Origin: a bacterium
GTDB lineage: Bacteria; Sumerlaeota; Sumerlaeia; MVZB01
Length of the DNA stretch: 46,052 nt
Assembly: GCA_021372575.1 (NCBI GenBank)
Contig: JAJFUE010000147.1
Coordinates: 1 to 46,052, forward strand
Direction: 5' to 3'
Numbering within the stretch: position 1 is the stretch's first letter; every line of letters begins with the position of its first letter. The notes under the pieces are model-generated. The model worked only from the letters and a program-made list of their open reading frames with translations. It was not told the DNA's origin and did not search any database. Positions 17,643 to 25,753 of this stretch are shown here, piece by piece. Made by a program: the position numbers and the translations under genes.

Positions 17643-18683
17643 ATGGCGACTCCACGTCAAACCAGGGCCGGCGTCTCCGTGATCATCCCGGTCTATAACG
17701 CGGCGCCGCTGATCGCCCGCGCGATCAAAAGCGCCCTGAACCAGGAACTTTCGCCGCGCGAGGTGATCGTGATCGACGACGGCTCGACCGACGGCACGGC
17801 GGACATCGTGCGGTCGTTCGGCGACCGCGTCAGGTTTATTTCGCAGGCGAACCAGGGGCAGGGGGCGGCGCGCAACGCCGGGCTGGGCATCGCCAACGGC
17901 GAGTTCATCGCGTTCCTCGACGCCGACGATTACTGGGCACCGGGGTTCCTGCGCAAGTGCGTGGAGTTCCTGGGCGCGCACCAGGACGCGATCGCGGTCA
18001 GCACGGGGATCATCGTGAGGTTGTGGGGCAAGCCCGAGCGGCGCTGGCCGCCGCCGGGAGCGCCGACCGGCGCCAATTCGCCGTTTGGCGCGCGCGTGCT
18101 GGAGAACTTCTTCGATTTCTGGGCCGAGCACGACCACATGCGCACCGGCGCGGCCGTGATCCGGCGCGAGGCGATCGACCGCGCCGGGTTCCAGCGCGCC
18201 GACCTGCGCATCAGCCAGGACCTTGAATACTGGGCTTACCTTGCGACGTGGGGGAAGTGGGGCCTCATCCCGGATCACCTGTGGATCGGCGACGCGACGA
18301 TGGCGGCGGCCGCGCAGGGGTGGAGCAGCAAATACCGCGAGCGGCGGCGGCTGTGCCCCACGATCGAGGAGTGGGAATCGCGCATCGTCCCGCGCCTCGC
18401 CCCGGAGCAGAGACGCGGTTTCGAACGGGTTCGCGGGCGCGTGGCGGCGCATTTCGCGCTGAGCCGGATCAAATCCGGGGCGCCGGCCGACGCGTGGTGG
18501 ATCGTGAGGCAATACGGCCCCGAGATGCCGCGCAACTGGTCCACGCGGCTGATGCGCTGGGGAAACAGGAGCGGCTACCCCGGCCGCAAGGTCGCCGAAT
18601 TGCTCATCAACCTGCGCGAGCGTTACAAGGCGATAAGGATCGGCTCGCACGCGCACGGCCGGGTCGCCACGCACGCGGGTTAG
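17643..18683 (+). CDS. Glycosyltransferase family 2
   Basis: An inverting GT-A enzyme of 346 aa. The nucleotide-binding start VSVIIPVYNAAPLIARAIKS is followed by VIVIDDGSTDGT, NQGQGAARNAG and the metal-binding DxD-type FLDADDYW (about 96-103). The acceptor-side region includes RISQDLEYW, with the ED-type catalytic acid (D-L-E). The C-terminal 90 residues are Arg-rich and polar, without membrane helices. It lies 12 bases after the WecF-like gene. The stop is followed at 8 bases by an inverted GATTAC/GAGCAC array. Confidence 0.93.
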   Translation: MATPRQTRAGVSVIIPVYNAAPLIARAIKSALNQELSPREVIVIDDGSTDGTADIVRSFGDRVRFISQANQGQGAARNAGLGIANGEFIAFLDADDYWAPGFLRKCVEFLGAHQDAIAVSTGIIVRLWGKPERRWPPPGAPTGANSPFGARVLENFFDFWAEHDHMRTGAAVIRREAIDRAGFQRADLRISQDLEYWAYLATWGKWGLIPDHLWIGDATMAAAAQGWSSKYRERRRLCPTIEEWESRIVPRLAPEQRRGFERVRGRVAAHFALSRIKSGAPADAWWIVRQYGPEMPRNWSTRLMRWGNRSGYPGRKVAELLINLRERYKAIRIGSHAHGRVATHAG

Positions 18684-18690
18684 ATATGTC

Positions 18691-18976
18691 CGTTCGTGCT
18701 CGTGCTCGTAATCCTAAGCTGGCGTAGCCAGAACCAAGCTATTGCATACCGTCCGGCTGTTTCTTGCCCGGCGAATTCAGCCGAGACCCGGCAGGGGTGA
18801 CACGGATTTGTATCGCTCCGTTGTGCCGCCCCTTGCCGGGGCTGGGCGTTCAACCGGGGACTCGCTACTGTACCGCTCCCCCGGAGCTGGCTGGCTTGCC
18901 TGAATCGAACGAGGGACTGACTGAGGCGGGCGATTCGATTACGATTACGATTACGATTACGAGCACGAGCACGACG
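18691..18976. repeat. Paired inverted GATTAC/GAGCAC arrays (copies c and d) with REP-like core
   Basis: This fills the 310-base gap between the GT2 stop and the GT4 start. The left array (18691-18713) is GTGCTC x2 then GTAATC; the right array (18934-18974) is GATTAC x4 then GAGCAC x2. They are inverted copies of one another for about 19 bases. Between them are GAGGGACTGACTG (core remnant, 18911-18923) and a GCTCC/GGAGC palindromic segment (about 18800-18895). No gene is seen. Confidence 0.85.
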
Positions 18977-18993
18977 AAACCGGGGGCAGGGAC

Positions 18994-20208
18994 ATGAAAG
19001 TCCTGTGGGTCAATCCTTCGTTCCTCGATTACCGCGTGCCGGTATATGCGGCGCTCAATGAGCGGCTGCGCGGCGGGCTGTGCGTGGTGTATTCGAAGGA
19101 CCGCACGCCGGAACGCGTGGTTCGCAAGATCGAGTCGGCGATCGGCGGCAACGCCGTTGGCCTGACGGGCGAACACCGGTTTGAATTCGGCCGGCGGCAG
19201 CCGTGGGCGAATTCGTTCCTGCGCGTGCCGTACCAGCCCGGCCTGATGCGCACGCTGATGAGCATCGAGGCCGACGCCGTGATCGCGGAGGGATTCTTCC
19301 AGTGGGCGCCGGCGGCGCTGATCAAGAGCGTCGTTCAGAAGCTTCCGTTCGTCGTCGCCTACGAGCGCACGCATCACACCGAGCGCAACTGCCCGCGGTG
19401 GCGCACGGCGTACCGCAGGCGCATCGTGCGCATGACCGACGCGATGCTGTGCAGCGGGACGGAGTGCTCGCTGTACAGCCAAAGCCTCGGCATGCCGGCC
19501 GGGCGCATCGTATGCGGGCACATGTGCGCCGAGACCGACGGCATCGCACGGCGCGCGCGGGCCATTTCGGACGAACGCCGCGGGGACATCCGCGCACTGC
19601 TCGGCATCGAAGGCGTCGCATTCCTGTTTGCGGGCCGGCTGATCGAGCTCAAGGGGCTGCGCCAGCTTCTCGAGTGCTGGCTTCGGTTCGAGCAGGCATG
19701 GCCCGGCGCCGGCACGCTCCTGCTGGCGGGCGACGGACCGATGCGACCCGAACTCGAGTGCCTCGTGGCGCGCGCGCGCAACGTCCGGTTGTTGGGGCAC
19801 ATCGATTACGACGAGCTCGCGGCATATTACGCCGCGGCCGACGTGTTTGTATTCCCCACGCTCGAGGACAACGGCGCGCTCGTGGTTCCCGAGGCGATGG
19901 CGTGCGGGCTGCCGATCCTGTGTTCGAAATACAACGGCATGCACGACGAATTGATCGAGGACGGCGTGAACGGATGGGTATTCGATCCACTGAATGCGGA
20001 CGATTTCTACGACCGGCTGCGCGTTTGCGCGGCCCACGCAAGCCGGTTGGCGGACATGGGCCAGCGCTCGCAGGAGATCATTCAGGATTATACGCCCGCC
20101 AGGGCCGCCGAGTCGGTCGTGGAGGGTTGCCTGATCGCCATCGAGCACCGGCGTGGCAGGAGGCCGACGATCGATTATTCGATCCGCCGGCCGATCGAAC
20201 GGGTTTAG
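18994..20208 (+). CDS. Glycosyltransferase family 4
   Basis: A GT-B enzyme of 404 aa. The N-terminus MKVLWVNPSFLDYRVPVYAAL is typical of one GT4 group. The donor domain has FLFAGRLIELKGLRQLLE, LLLAGDGPMRPEL, VRLLGHIDYDELAAYYAAAD and the E-x7-E equivalent EDNGALVVPEAMACGLPIL. Donor and acceptor are not readable. The start is 17 bases after a GATTAC/GAGCAC array. It is followed at 43 bases by the deacetylase-WecG fusion. Confidence 0.92.
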   Translation: MKVLWVNPSFLDYRVPVYAALNERLRGGLCVVYSKDRTPERVVRKIESAIGGNAVGLTGEHRFEFGRRQPWANSFLRVPYQPGLMRTLMSIEADAVIAEGFFQWAPAALIKSVVQKLPFVVAYERTHHTERNCPRWRTAYRRRIVRMTDAMLCSGTECSLYSQSLGMPAGRIVCGHMCAETDGIARRARAISDERRGDIRALLGIEGVAFLFAGRLIELKGLRQLLECWLRFEQAWPGAGTLLLAGDGPMRPELECLVARARNVRLLGHIDYDELAAYYAAADVFVFPTLEDNGALVVPEAMACGLPILCSKYNGMHDELIEDGVNGWVFDPLNADDFYDRLRVCAAHASRLADMGQRSQEIIQDYTPARAAESVVEGCLIAIEHRRGRRPTIDYSIRRPIERV

Positions 20209-20210
20209 TT

Positions 20211-20232
20211 TTCGATTACGATTGCGAGCACA
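20211..20232. repeat. Short GATTAC/GAGCAC array (copy e)
   Basis: One GATTAC, one GATTGC and one GAGCAC fill most of the 43-base gap between the GT4 stop and the next start at 20252. The orientation follows the same rule as the longer copies. Confidence 0.75.
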
Positions 20233-20251
20233 AACAGATAGGCAGACGAAA

Positions 20252-21832
20252 ATGCTGATCGTCAATGCCGATGACCTGGGGCTGGACAGCCGCACCAACG
20301 CCGCGATCATCGCGAGCCTGGAGCGGCAGTGCTGCTCGAGCGCGACGCTGATGGCGAACATGGATGGGTTCGAGGATGCGTGCGAGCTTGTGCACGAGCG
20401 CGGCCTGCTCGAACACGTCGGGATCCACGTCAACCTGAGCAACGGCGTTCCGCTCACCGGGGCGATCAGGCGCATGCCGCGTTTTTGCGACGGGGACGGC
20501 CGGTTCCGGCTCCTGCGCGGCGAACGCGTGCTGCGCCTGAGCGCCGAAGAGCGCGCCGCCGCGGCCGCGGAAATCCGCGCGCAGATCGGCCGGCTGAAAG
20601 CCAATCGCATCGGGATCACGCATCTGGATTCGCACAAGAACCTGCACGAAGAAATCGGGATTTTCGGGATCGTCACGGCGCTCGCGATCGAAGCGGGAAT
20701 CCCATACGTGCGCCGGTTCCGCAACATCGGCTGGATGACGTCGGCCATCAAAAGCGCCTACCGCTCGATGCTCAACCAGCGGCTCGAGCGGCTTGGCCTC
20801 ACGCGCACGCGGTACTTCGGGTCGATCGCCGACTACCGCTACGAGTGCGCCCGCGGCAACGGCGAGCGGCTTGGCGACTCGTGCGAAGTCATGATCCACC
20901 CATGCCTCGACCGCGACGGCAACATCATTGACAGGCTCACGCGCTGGCCGCTGGCCGAGCTGGCCCGCCAGTATGATTACCCCGGCACGACGATTTCGTT
21001 CAGCGGACACCGCTACCGGTCCCCGTCGGCCACGGAGCGCCCGTCCTCCGGTTGCGAAAAGGAACGGGCCAAGGTGGATGAATCGAAGCAACGGCTGCTC
21101 GGCCCGGTGCGGATCGACAGCCTGGACATGCCGGAGGCGCTGGCGCGGCTCGACGAGATGCTTGCCGGAACCGAGCGCCGCTATGTCTCGTTCTGTGACG
21201 CGAACCTGTTCGTGCAGGCGCACCGCGATCCGATCTTCGCCGAGGTGCTGAACCGCTCCGGGATGACGTTCGCCGACGGGGTGCTGATGACGATCCTGGC
21301 GCGGTTGATCGGCAAGCCGCTGCCGCGGCGGCTGCCCGGGCCGTCGTTCATGCTGGCCGTTTGCAATCACGGCATCAAGCGCGGCTACCGGCATTTCTTT
21401 TTCGGCGGGGCCGAAGGGGTGGCGCAGGACCTCGAGAAGAAACTGACCGAAAAATACCCCGGGCTGATCGTGGCCGGTGTTTATACGCCGCCGTTCCGGC
21501 CGCTGACGGCGGATGAAGAAGAGGATCTGCGCCGGCGGGTTCGCGAGGCGCGGCCGGACCTGGTCTGGGTCGGCCTGGGCGGACCCAAGCAGGTGTTCTG
21601 GATGGCCGATCACCTGGCTGCACTGGACGCGCCGGTGATGCTCGGCGTCGGCGCGGCGTTCGATTTCCACACGGGGCGGGTGCCGTGGGCGCCGCGCTGG
21701 ATCCGCACGATCGGGATGGAATGGGCATACCGGATGGCGACCGGCGGCCGGCGCGTGTTCCGGCGCAACCTCGAATGCGTCCCGCAGGCGTTCCTGCTGA
21801 TGATGCGCGAGGTGTGGCGGACGAGGTTGTAG
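20252..21832 (+). CDS. Fusion: YdjC/ChbG deacetylase domain + WecG/TagA/CpsF glycosyltransferase (GT26)
   Basis: A 526-aa two-domain protein. Residues 1 to about 255 are a YdjC/HpnK-like carbohydrate deacetylase, with NADDLGL (metal-binding Asp 7-8) and HxDxH at 124-128 (HLDSH). A polar linker (about 255-280) leads to a GT26 domain (about 282-526) with TFADGVLM (Asp342, the likely catalytic base), WVGLGGPKQ and GVGAAFDFHTGRVPWAPRW..GMEWAYR. The usual PKQE reads PKQV here. GT26 enzymes add the second sugar to a polyprenyl-PP-GlcNAc. The fusion suggests deacetylation coupled to that step (inferred). No internal stop separates the halves. ATG 20252 is used because upstream codons are repeat. Confidence 0.9.
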   Translation: MLIVNADDLGLDSRTNAAIIASLERQCCSSATLMANMDGFEDACELVHERGLLEHVGIHVNLSNGVPLTGAIRRMPRFCDGDGRFRLLRGERVLRLSAEERAAAAAEIRAQIGRLKANRIGITHLDSHKNLHEEIGIFGIVTALAIEAGIPYVRRFRNIGWMTSAIKSAYRSMLNQRLERLGLTRTRYFGSIADYRYECARGNGERLGDSCEVMIHPCLDRDGNIIDRLTRWPLAELARQYDYPGTTISFSGHRYRSPSATERPSSGCEKERAKVDESKQRLLGPVRIDSLDMPEALARLDEMLAGTERRYVSFCDANLFVQAHRDPIFAEVLNRSGMTFADGVLMTILARLIGKPLPRRLPGPSFMLAVCNHGIKRGYRHFFFGGAEGVAQDLEKKLTEKYPGLIVAGVYTPPFRPLTADEEEDLRRRVREARPDLVWVGLGGPKQVFWMADHLAALDAPVMLGVGAAFDFHTGRVPWAPRWIRTIGMEWAYRMATGGRRVFRRNLECVPQAFLLMMREVWRTRL

Positions 21833-21905
21833 TGCTGAGTGCTGAGTCCTGAGTGCTGAGTCTTTAGTTCTTAATGTGGATGGGCAAATAAACTCAGGAC
21901 TCAGG
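21833..21905. repeat. TGCTGAG/TCCTGAG heptamer arrays in inverted pair
   Basis: Directly after the TAG stop come units of TGCTGAG/TCCTGAG (21833-21860). TGAGTCCTGAGT (21843-21854) is exactly inverted as ACTCAGGACTCA (21892-21903), 20 bases before the next start. The pair could fold as a 12-base-pair stem in the mRNA. Confidence 0.85.
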
Positions 21906-21925
21906 CCATTCTGGGAGTGGCTGCC

Positions 21926-22738
21926 ATGACGAACCGCATCCAAATCGTCCGGCACCGATATGGAAGCATTCGCGCGATCGATTCGCACGGGACGTTTCAC
22001 CACTTTCTATTGAATGATGCCATGCAGCGCTACCGCGCGATTGTCGGCGCCGAGCGTCTTGGACGCGTTCTCGGGATATGTTGCAAGCCGTGGGAGATCG
22101 AAATCCTGGCCCAAATGCCGTTCGATGACATTGTTCTCACGGGGATCACGGATTACGAACAGAGCATGCGGCGGCTCTGCGAGATGGACAGCCGCATTTC
22201 GTTCCACAAACAGAACGCCGAGTGCCTTGATTTCGCCACGCAGAGCTTCGATTTGGTCTATTGCAAGGAGGGGCTGCATCATCTGGCGCGTCCGATCCTG
22301 GGTTTCTACGAGATGCTGCGGGTTTGCCGGCGCGGGGCGATTTTCATCGAGCCCAACCACACCTGGGTCAATCGCCTGCTGCAATCTGCCGGGTTTTCGT
22401 CGTCGTATGAACACCATCAGGTCAACATGGGCCGCCGGGATAATTTTGTTTTCCGGTTCTCGCCCGATATGTTGGTAAAATTGCTAAACAGCTATTATCT
22501 CGATTCGGGCTATCGGCTTGAACTTCGAATGGGGTGGTTGTCGTCGCGCTACCTGTGCGACACGTCGAATTTTATGCGTCGGCTGTGGAGTCTTGCCGGT
22601 TGGACGGCCGGCTGCCTGCCGGGGTCGCGGGGCAATTTCATGACCGCCATCGTGATCCCGGGCAAGAGCCTGCCGGCCGATCCGCTCAGTTACGCTTCCT
22701 TGGTCAGGTCGGCTGAAACGAGTGAATACCATGGCTAG
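21926..22738 (+). CDS. Class I methyltransferase-like protein, unusual motif I
   Basis: A 270-aa protein with Methyltransf_11-like features: FDLVYCKEGLHHLARP (motif IV region) and FYEMLRVCRRGAIFIEPN. The SAM-binding glycine loop, normally DxGxGxG, reads RVLGICCKPWEIEIL, so either SAM binding is altered or the protein is non-catalytic. The C-terminal third carries aromatic stretches (YLDSGYRLELRMGWLSSRY). ATG 21926 has GGGAG at 21913-21917; a GTG at 21917 is less likely. The stop overlaps the Wzc start, so it belongs to the same operon. Base composition looks slightly less GC-rich than its neighbours. Confidence 0.72.
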   Translation: MTNRIQIVRHRYGSIRAIDSHGTFHHFLLNDAMQRYRAIVGAERLGRVLGICCKPWEIEILAQMPFDDIVLTGITDYEQSMRRLCEMDSRISFHKQNAECLDFATQSFDLVYCKEGLHHLARPILGFYEMLRVCRRGAIFIEPNHTWVNRLLQSAGFSSSYEHHQVNMGRRDNFVFRFSPDMLVKLLNSYYLDSGYRLELRMGWLSSRYLCDTSNFMRRLWSLAGWTAGCLPGSRGNFMTAIVIPGKSLPADPLSYASLVRSAETSEYHG

Positions 22739-25004
22739 CCAGTATGACGAAAACGAACCGCGTCCGGGCCCGTGGGCGAATCCGCCGGGCGGCTACGAAA
22801 TCGTGGATGAAAGCGAGGGCGGCGGCGAGGCGGGCTTGCTTCAACACCTGGGGCGGCTGTGGCGGCGCCGGTGGCTGATCCTCGCGATCCTCATCCCGTG
22901 CTGCGCCGCGAGCGTGTACCTGGCGCGGCTCGCCGGGCCGACGTTCATCGCGACGGCCCGGCTGAGGCTCGGCGCGCAGACGCCCAAGGTTGCGCCGTTT
23001 CAGCCGGCGGAGGATCGCACCGACGCGCGGATCGAGAACCTCGTCCAGACGCAGGTCAACATTTTCCAGAACCGCACGATCGCCGCGCAGGTGGTCGATG
23101 AGCTCGGCTATAAACCGGAGCCGTCACGTTGGCCGAGGTTGAAGGCAAGAGTCTCGGACAAACTGTTCGGGCGGGACCGCCAGGCCGGGACGGTCGATCC
23201 GCAGATCGCGCGCGAGCAGGCGATCGACTCGTTCATGATGGGGCTGACGGTCGTGCCGATCGCCGAGACGCAGATCTTCGAGGCGCGTTACAACTCGCAG
23301 GATCCGGACTTCAGCGCGCGGGCCCTGAACGCGCTTTGCGAGGCTTACCTCAAGAACGATTTCCAGACCAAGTCCGCGTCGTATTCGGAGGCGCGGCGCT
23401 GGTTGCAGGAAAAAATGACTGAGGTCAAGGCCAGCCTCGCGCGCTCGGAGGAGGCGCTCTACAAATACACGGGCGCCGACGGCGCGCAGTTCATGACGCT
23501 GTCGGACGGCGGCCTGCAATACCTGAAGGAAATGGACGAACTGCGGCTCAAGATCGCCGCGCTCGAGGACGAGTTCACGAAGCGCAAGGCCGACCGCGAC
23601 CGGCTCACAGCGGGGGCTTTGCCGGACGATACGCCGGGGGCCGGCGGAACGTCGGTCGCAAGCCAGCTGCGCGCGCAACTGGCGGCGGCCGACATCGAGC
23701 TGGAAAAGGTGAAGCAGACGCTTGGGCCGATGGACTCGAGCTACAAGAACGCGGCCGCCGCGCGCGACCGCCTTGCCTCGCAATTCAGCGCCGAGAAGAA
23801 CAGGCTGTTGCAGGTCGCGAACCTGCAGTTCAAGCAGACGCAGGAGCAGCTCGCCGGGTTGCGCAAGGATTACGACGAGCGGCAGAAGCGGATCATCGCG
23901 CTGCAGCAGAGGCTTTCGGGCTACAACACGCTCAAGCGCGAGGCCGATCTGAACCGCGAAACCTACAACAACCTGAGGCAGAAATGGCAGGAGATCGGGA
24001 TCGGGCAAAGCATCCAGCCCGCCGACGCGGTGATCCTGCAGCGCGCCGAGAGGCCGCTCACGCCGATCTTTCGCGACCGCAACCGGATCCTGCTTTACGG
24101 GCTGCTCATCGGCGTGTGCCTGAGCTTCGGCGCGGCGATCCTCGCCGACCGGTTCGACGCCACGATCAAGGACGGCGACGAGGTGTGGCGGCTGAGCCGG
24201 CTCGAGACGCTGGGCGCGATCCCGGCGATTGCGAAGCCGGTGCGCTCGGGCCTGCTCATGCACGAGAAGCCCGGCTCGGCGGCGGCCGACAGCATTCGCA
24301 CGCTGCGCGGCTCGATCGAGTTCATGTGCGGCGGCCATCCGCCGAAGACGCTGCTCGTGACAAGCGCCTCGCGCGGCGACGGCAAATCGACGGTGGCCGC
24401 CAACATCGCGATCTCGCTGGCGCAGAAGGGGCGCGCGACGCTGTTGATCGACGCGGACCTGCAAGGCGGAATCCTGCGCCGCATGTTCGATCTCAACGGC
24501 GAGGCGGGGCTGGCCGAAATGCTCGCGTCGGGGCACGCGGGAGTCGAGGAATATGCCGTTTCGACGAGCATCCCGCGGCTGTGCGTGATGCCGAGCGGCA
24601 CGCCGCCGGCGAACGCGTCCGACCTGCTTGACGCCGAAGCGCTGCGCCACGTGCTTGGCTCGGCCGCGGCGCATTTTGACCACGTTGTGATCGATTCGCC
24701 GTCGCTGCGCACGCTTGCCGATGCCGGGGTGCTCGCGCTGCACGTCGATGCGGCGATCGTGGTGGCGCGGCCGAATCGGACGCCGCGCGAGGAGTTCATG
24801 GAAATCCATCGGCTCCTGAGCGTCGTCGGCGCGCGCGTGATCGGAGTCGTGCTGAACAATGCGCGGCCCGAGCCGATCCGTATCCACGAGACGCACGCGC
24901 CGGCGCGCCCGGATCGCGTCCTTCACGACGGCGACGGTTATCGCCGCAAGAGCGAACGCATGGCGGCGGCCGGCCCGGCGGGTGGGTACTACGACTTATT
25001 TTGA
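22731..25004 (+). CDS. Wzc-like polysaccharide co-polymerase with tyrosine kinase domain
   Basis: A 757-aa inner-membrane protein that controls chain length and export together with Wza. After a Pro/Gly-rich start, TM1 is at about 49-67, a Wzz domain and long coiled-coil periplasmic part follow, and TM2 is at about 453-472. The C-terminal BY-kinase has Walker A SASRGDGKST (about 543-553), Walker A' LLIDADLQGG (about 571) and Walker B HVVIDSP (about 650). The C-terminus has few tyrosines (GYRRK, GGYYDLF), a short version of the usual Tyr cluster. It overlaps the methyltransferase by 8 bases; GTG 22722 is an alternative start. Confidence 0.93.
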   Translation: MASQYDENEPRPGPWANPPGGYEIVDESEGGGEAGLLQHLGRLWRRRWLILAILIPCCAASVYLARLAGPTFIATARLRLGAQTPKVAPFQPAEDRTDARIENLVQTQVNIFQNRTIAAQVVDELGYKPEPSRWPRLKARVSDKLFGRDRQAGTVDPQIAREQAIDSFMMGLTVVPIAETQIFEARYNSQDPDFSARALNALCEAYLKNDFQTKSASYSEARRWLQEKMTEVKASLARSEEALYKYTGADGAQFMTLSDGGLQYLKEMDELRLKIAALEDEFTKRKADRDRLTAGALPDDTPGAGGTSVASQLRAQLAAADIELEKVKQTLGPMDSSYKNAAAARDRLASQFSAEKNRLLQVANLQFKQTQEQLAGLRKDYDERQKRIIALQQRLSGYNTLKREADLNRETYNNLRQKWQEIGIGQSIQPADAVILQRAERPLTPIFRDRNRILLYGLLIGVCLSFGAAILADRFDATIKDGDEVWRLSRLETLGAIPAIAKPVRSGLLMHEKPGSAAADSIRTLRGSIEFMCGGHPPKTLLVTSASRGDGKSTVAANIAISLAQKGRATLLIDADLQGGILRRMFDLNGEAGLAEMLASGHAGVEEYAVSTSIPRLCVMPSGTPPANASDLLDAEALRHVLGSAAAHFDHVVIDSPSLRTLADAGVLALHVDAAIVVARPNRTPREEFMEIHRLLSVVGARVIGVVLNNARPEPIRIHETHAPARPDRVLHDGDGYRRKSERMAAAGPAGGYYDLF

Positions 25005-25070
25005 AAGGACAAATCCCGGCGAGAGATGAAATAAGGCAGTCCAGGGCGTTCAGCCATGGGGGAAGCGGAT

Positions 25071-25110
25071 CGATTACGATTACGATTACGATTACGAGCA
25101 CGAGCACGAG
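25071..25110. repeat. GATTAC/GAGCAC array (copy f)
   Basis: GATTAC x4 then GAGCAC x2 end 28 bases before the NusG-like start. A degenerate GAGATGAAAT unit lies 20 bases after the wzc stop. The 133-base gap holds no gene. Confidence 0.88.
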
Positions 25111-25137
25111 TCAATAGGTACGAAGGTAGTACGCAGC

Positions 25138-25704
25138 ATGTACAAACTCGCCAAACGGGACCGGCAGTTCATCGAGACGTGGCGCGGCGTGTATGCGCCC
25201 GAGGTCAGGTGGTACGCCGCCATGACGCGATTCGGCACCGAGCAATCGGTGGTCCGCTCGATGCACGAGCGCTTCGGCAATGACGGCGTCGTCGAGACGC
25301 TGCTGCCCGAGATCGCCTCGGCCGATTCGCCACGCGAACTGTTGTTCCCGTGTTACGTGTTCATTCGTTGCCGGATGAGCGACGACATTTACATGGACTG
25401 GGCCGCGTGCGACGGCGTCGTGAGCGTGCTCGGCCGCGCGTGGCGCATCCCGGCGGCGCTCGACGACCGCGAAATCCGGCACTTGAAAGGCATCCTGGCC
25501 GCGCCGCAGCGGCCGCGGGTGGCGAAACCGGCCCGCGTCGGGTCGCAGGCGGAAGTCACCGCAGGGATCCTGCAGGGCCTGCGCGGGCGCGTCGTGGAGA
25601 CCTGCGCCGCGCAGGTCAAGATCGAGACGCGGTTCTCGTTCCTGGACAGCATGACGGCGATCGTCATCGCCGTCCCGCGGACGCAGATCCGCCTGCTCGA
25701 ATAA
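25138..25704 (+). CDS. NusG paralogue (RfaH/LoaP/UpxY-type antiterminator)
   Basis: A 188-aa protein with an NGN domain (RWYAAMTRFGTEQSVVRSM near 24-42, then ELLFPCYVFIRCRM) and a C-terminal KOW segment (VTAGILQGLRGRVVE). Specialised NusG paralogues in capsule and exopolysaccharide loci bind RNA polymerase and suppress termination along the long operon. Its place between wzc and wza suggests it serves this locus. It is not the housekeeping NusG: the context lacks rplK and secE and the sequence is divergent. GAAGGTAG lies about 10 bases before the ATG. Confidence 0.87.
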   Translation: MYKLAKRDRQFIETWRGVYAPEVRWYAAMTRFGTEQSVVRSMHERFGNDGVVETLLPEIASADSPRELLFPCYVFIRCRMSDDIYMDWAACDGVVSVLGRAWRIPAALDDREIRHLKGILAAPQRPRVAKPARVGSQAEVTAGILQGLRGRVVETCAAQVKIETRFSFLDSMTAIVIAVPRTQIRLLE

Positions 25705-25753
25705 AAGTTTCCATGCGATCATGACGCGATTTTTCATCTCAAGGAAGCCGACC

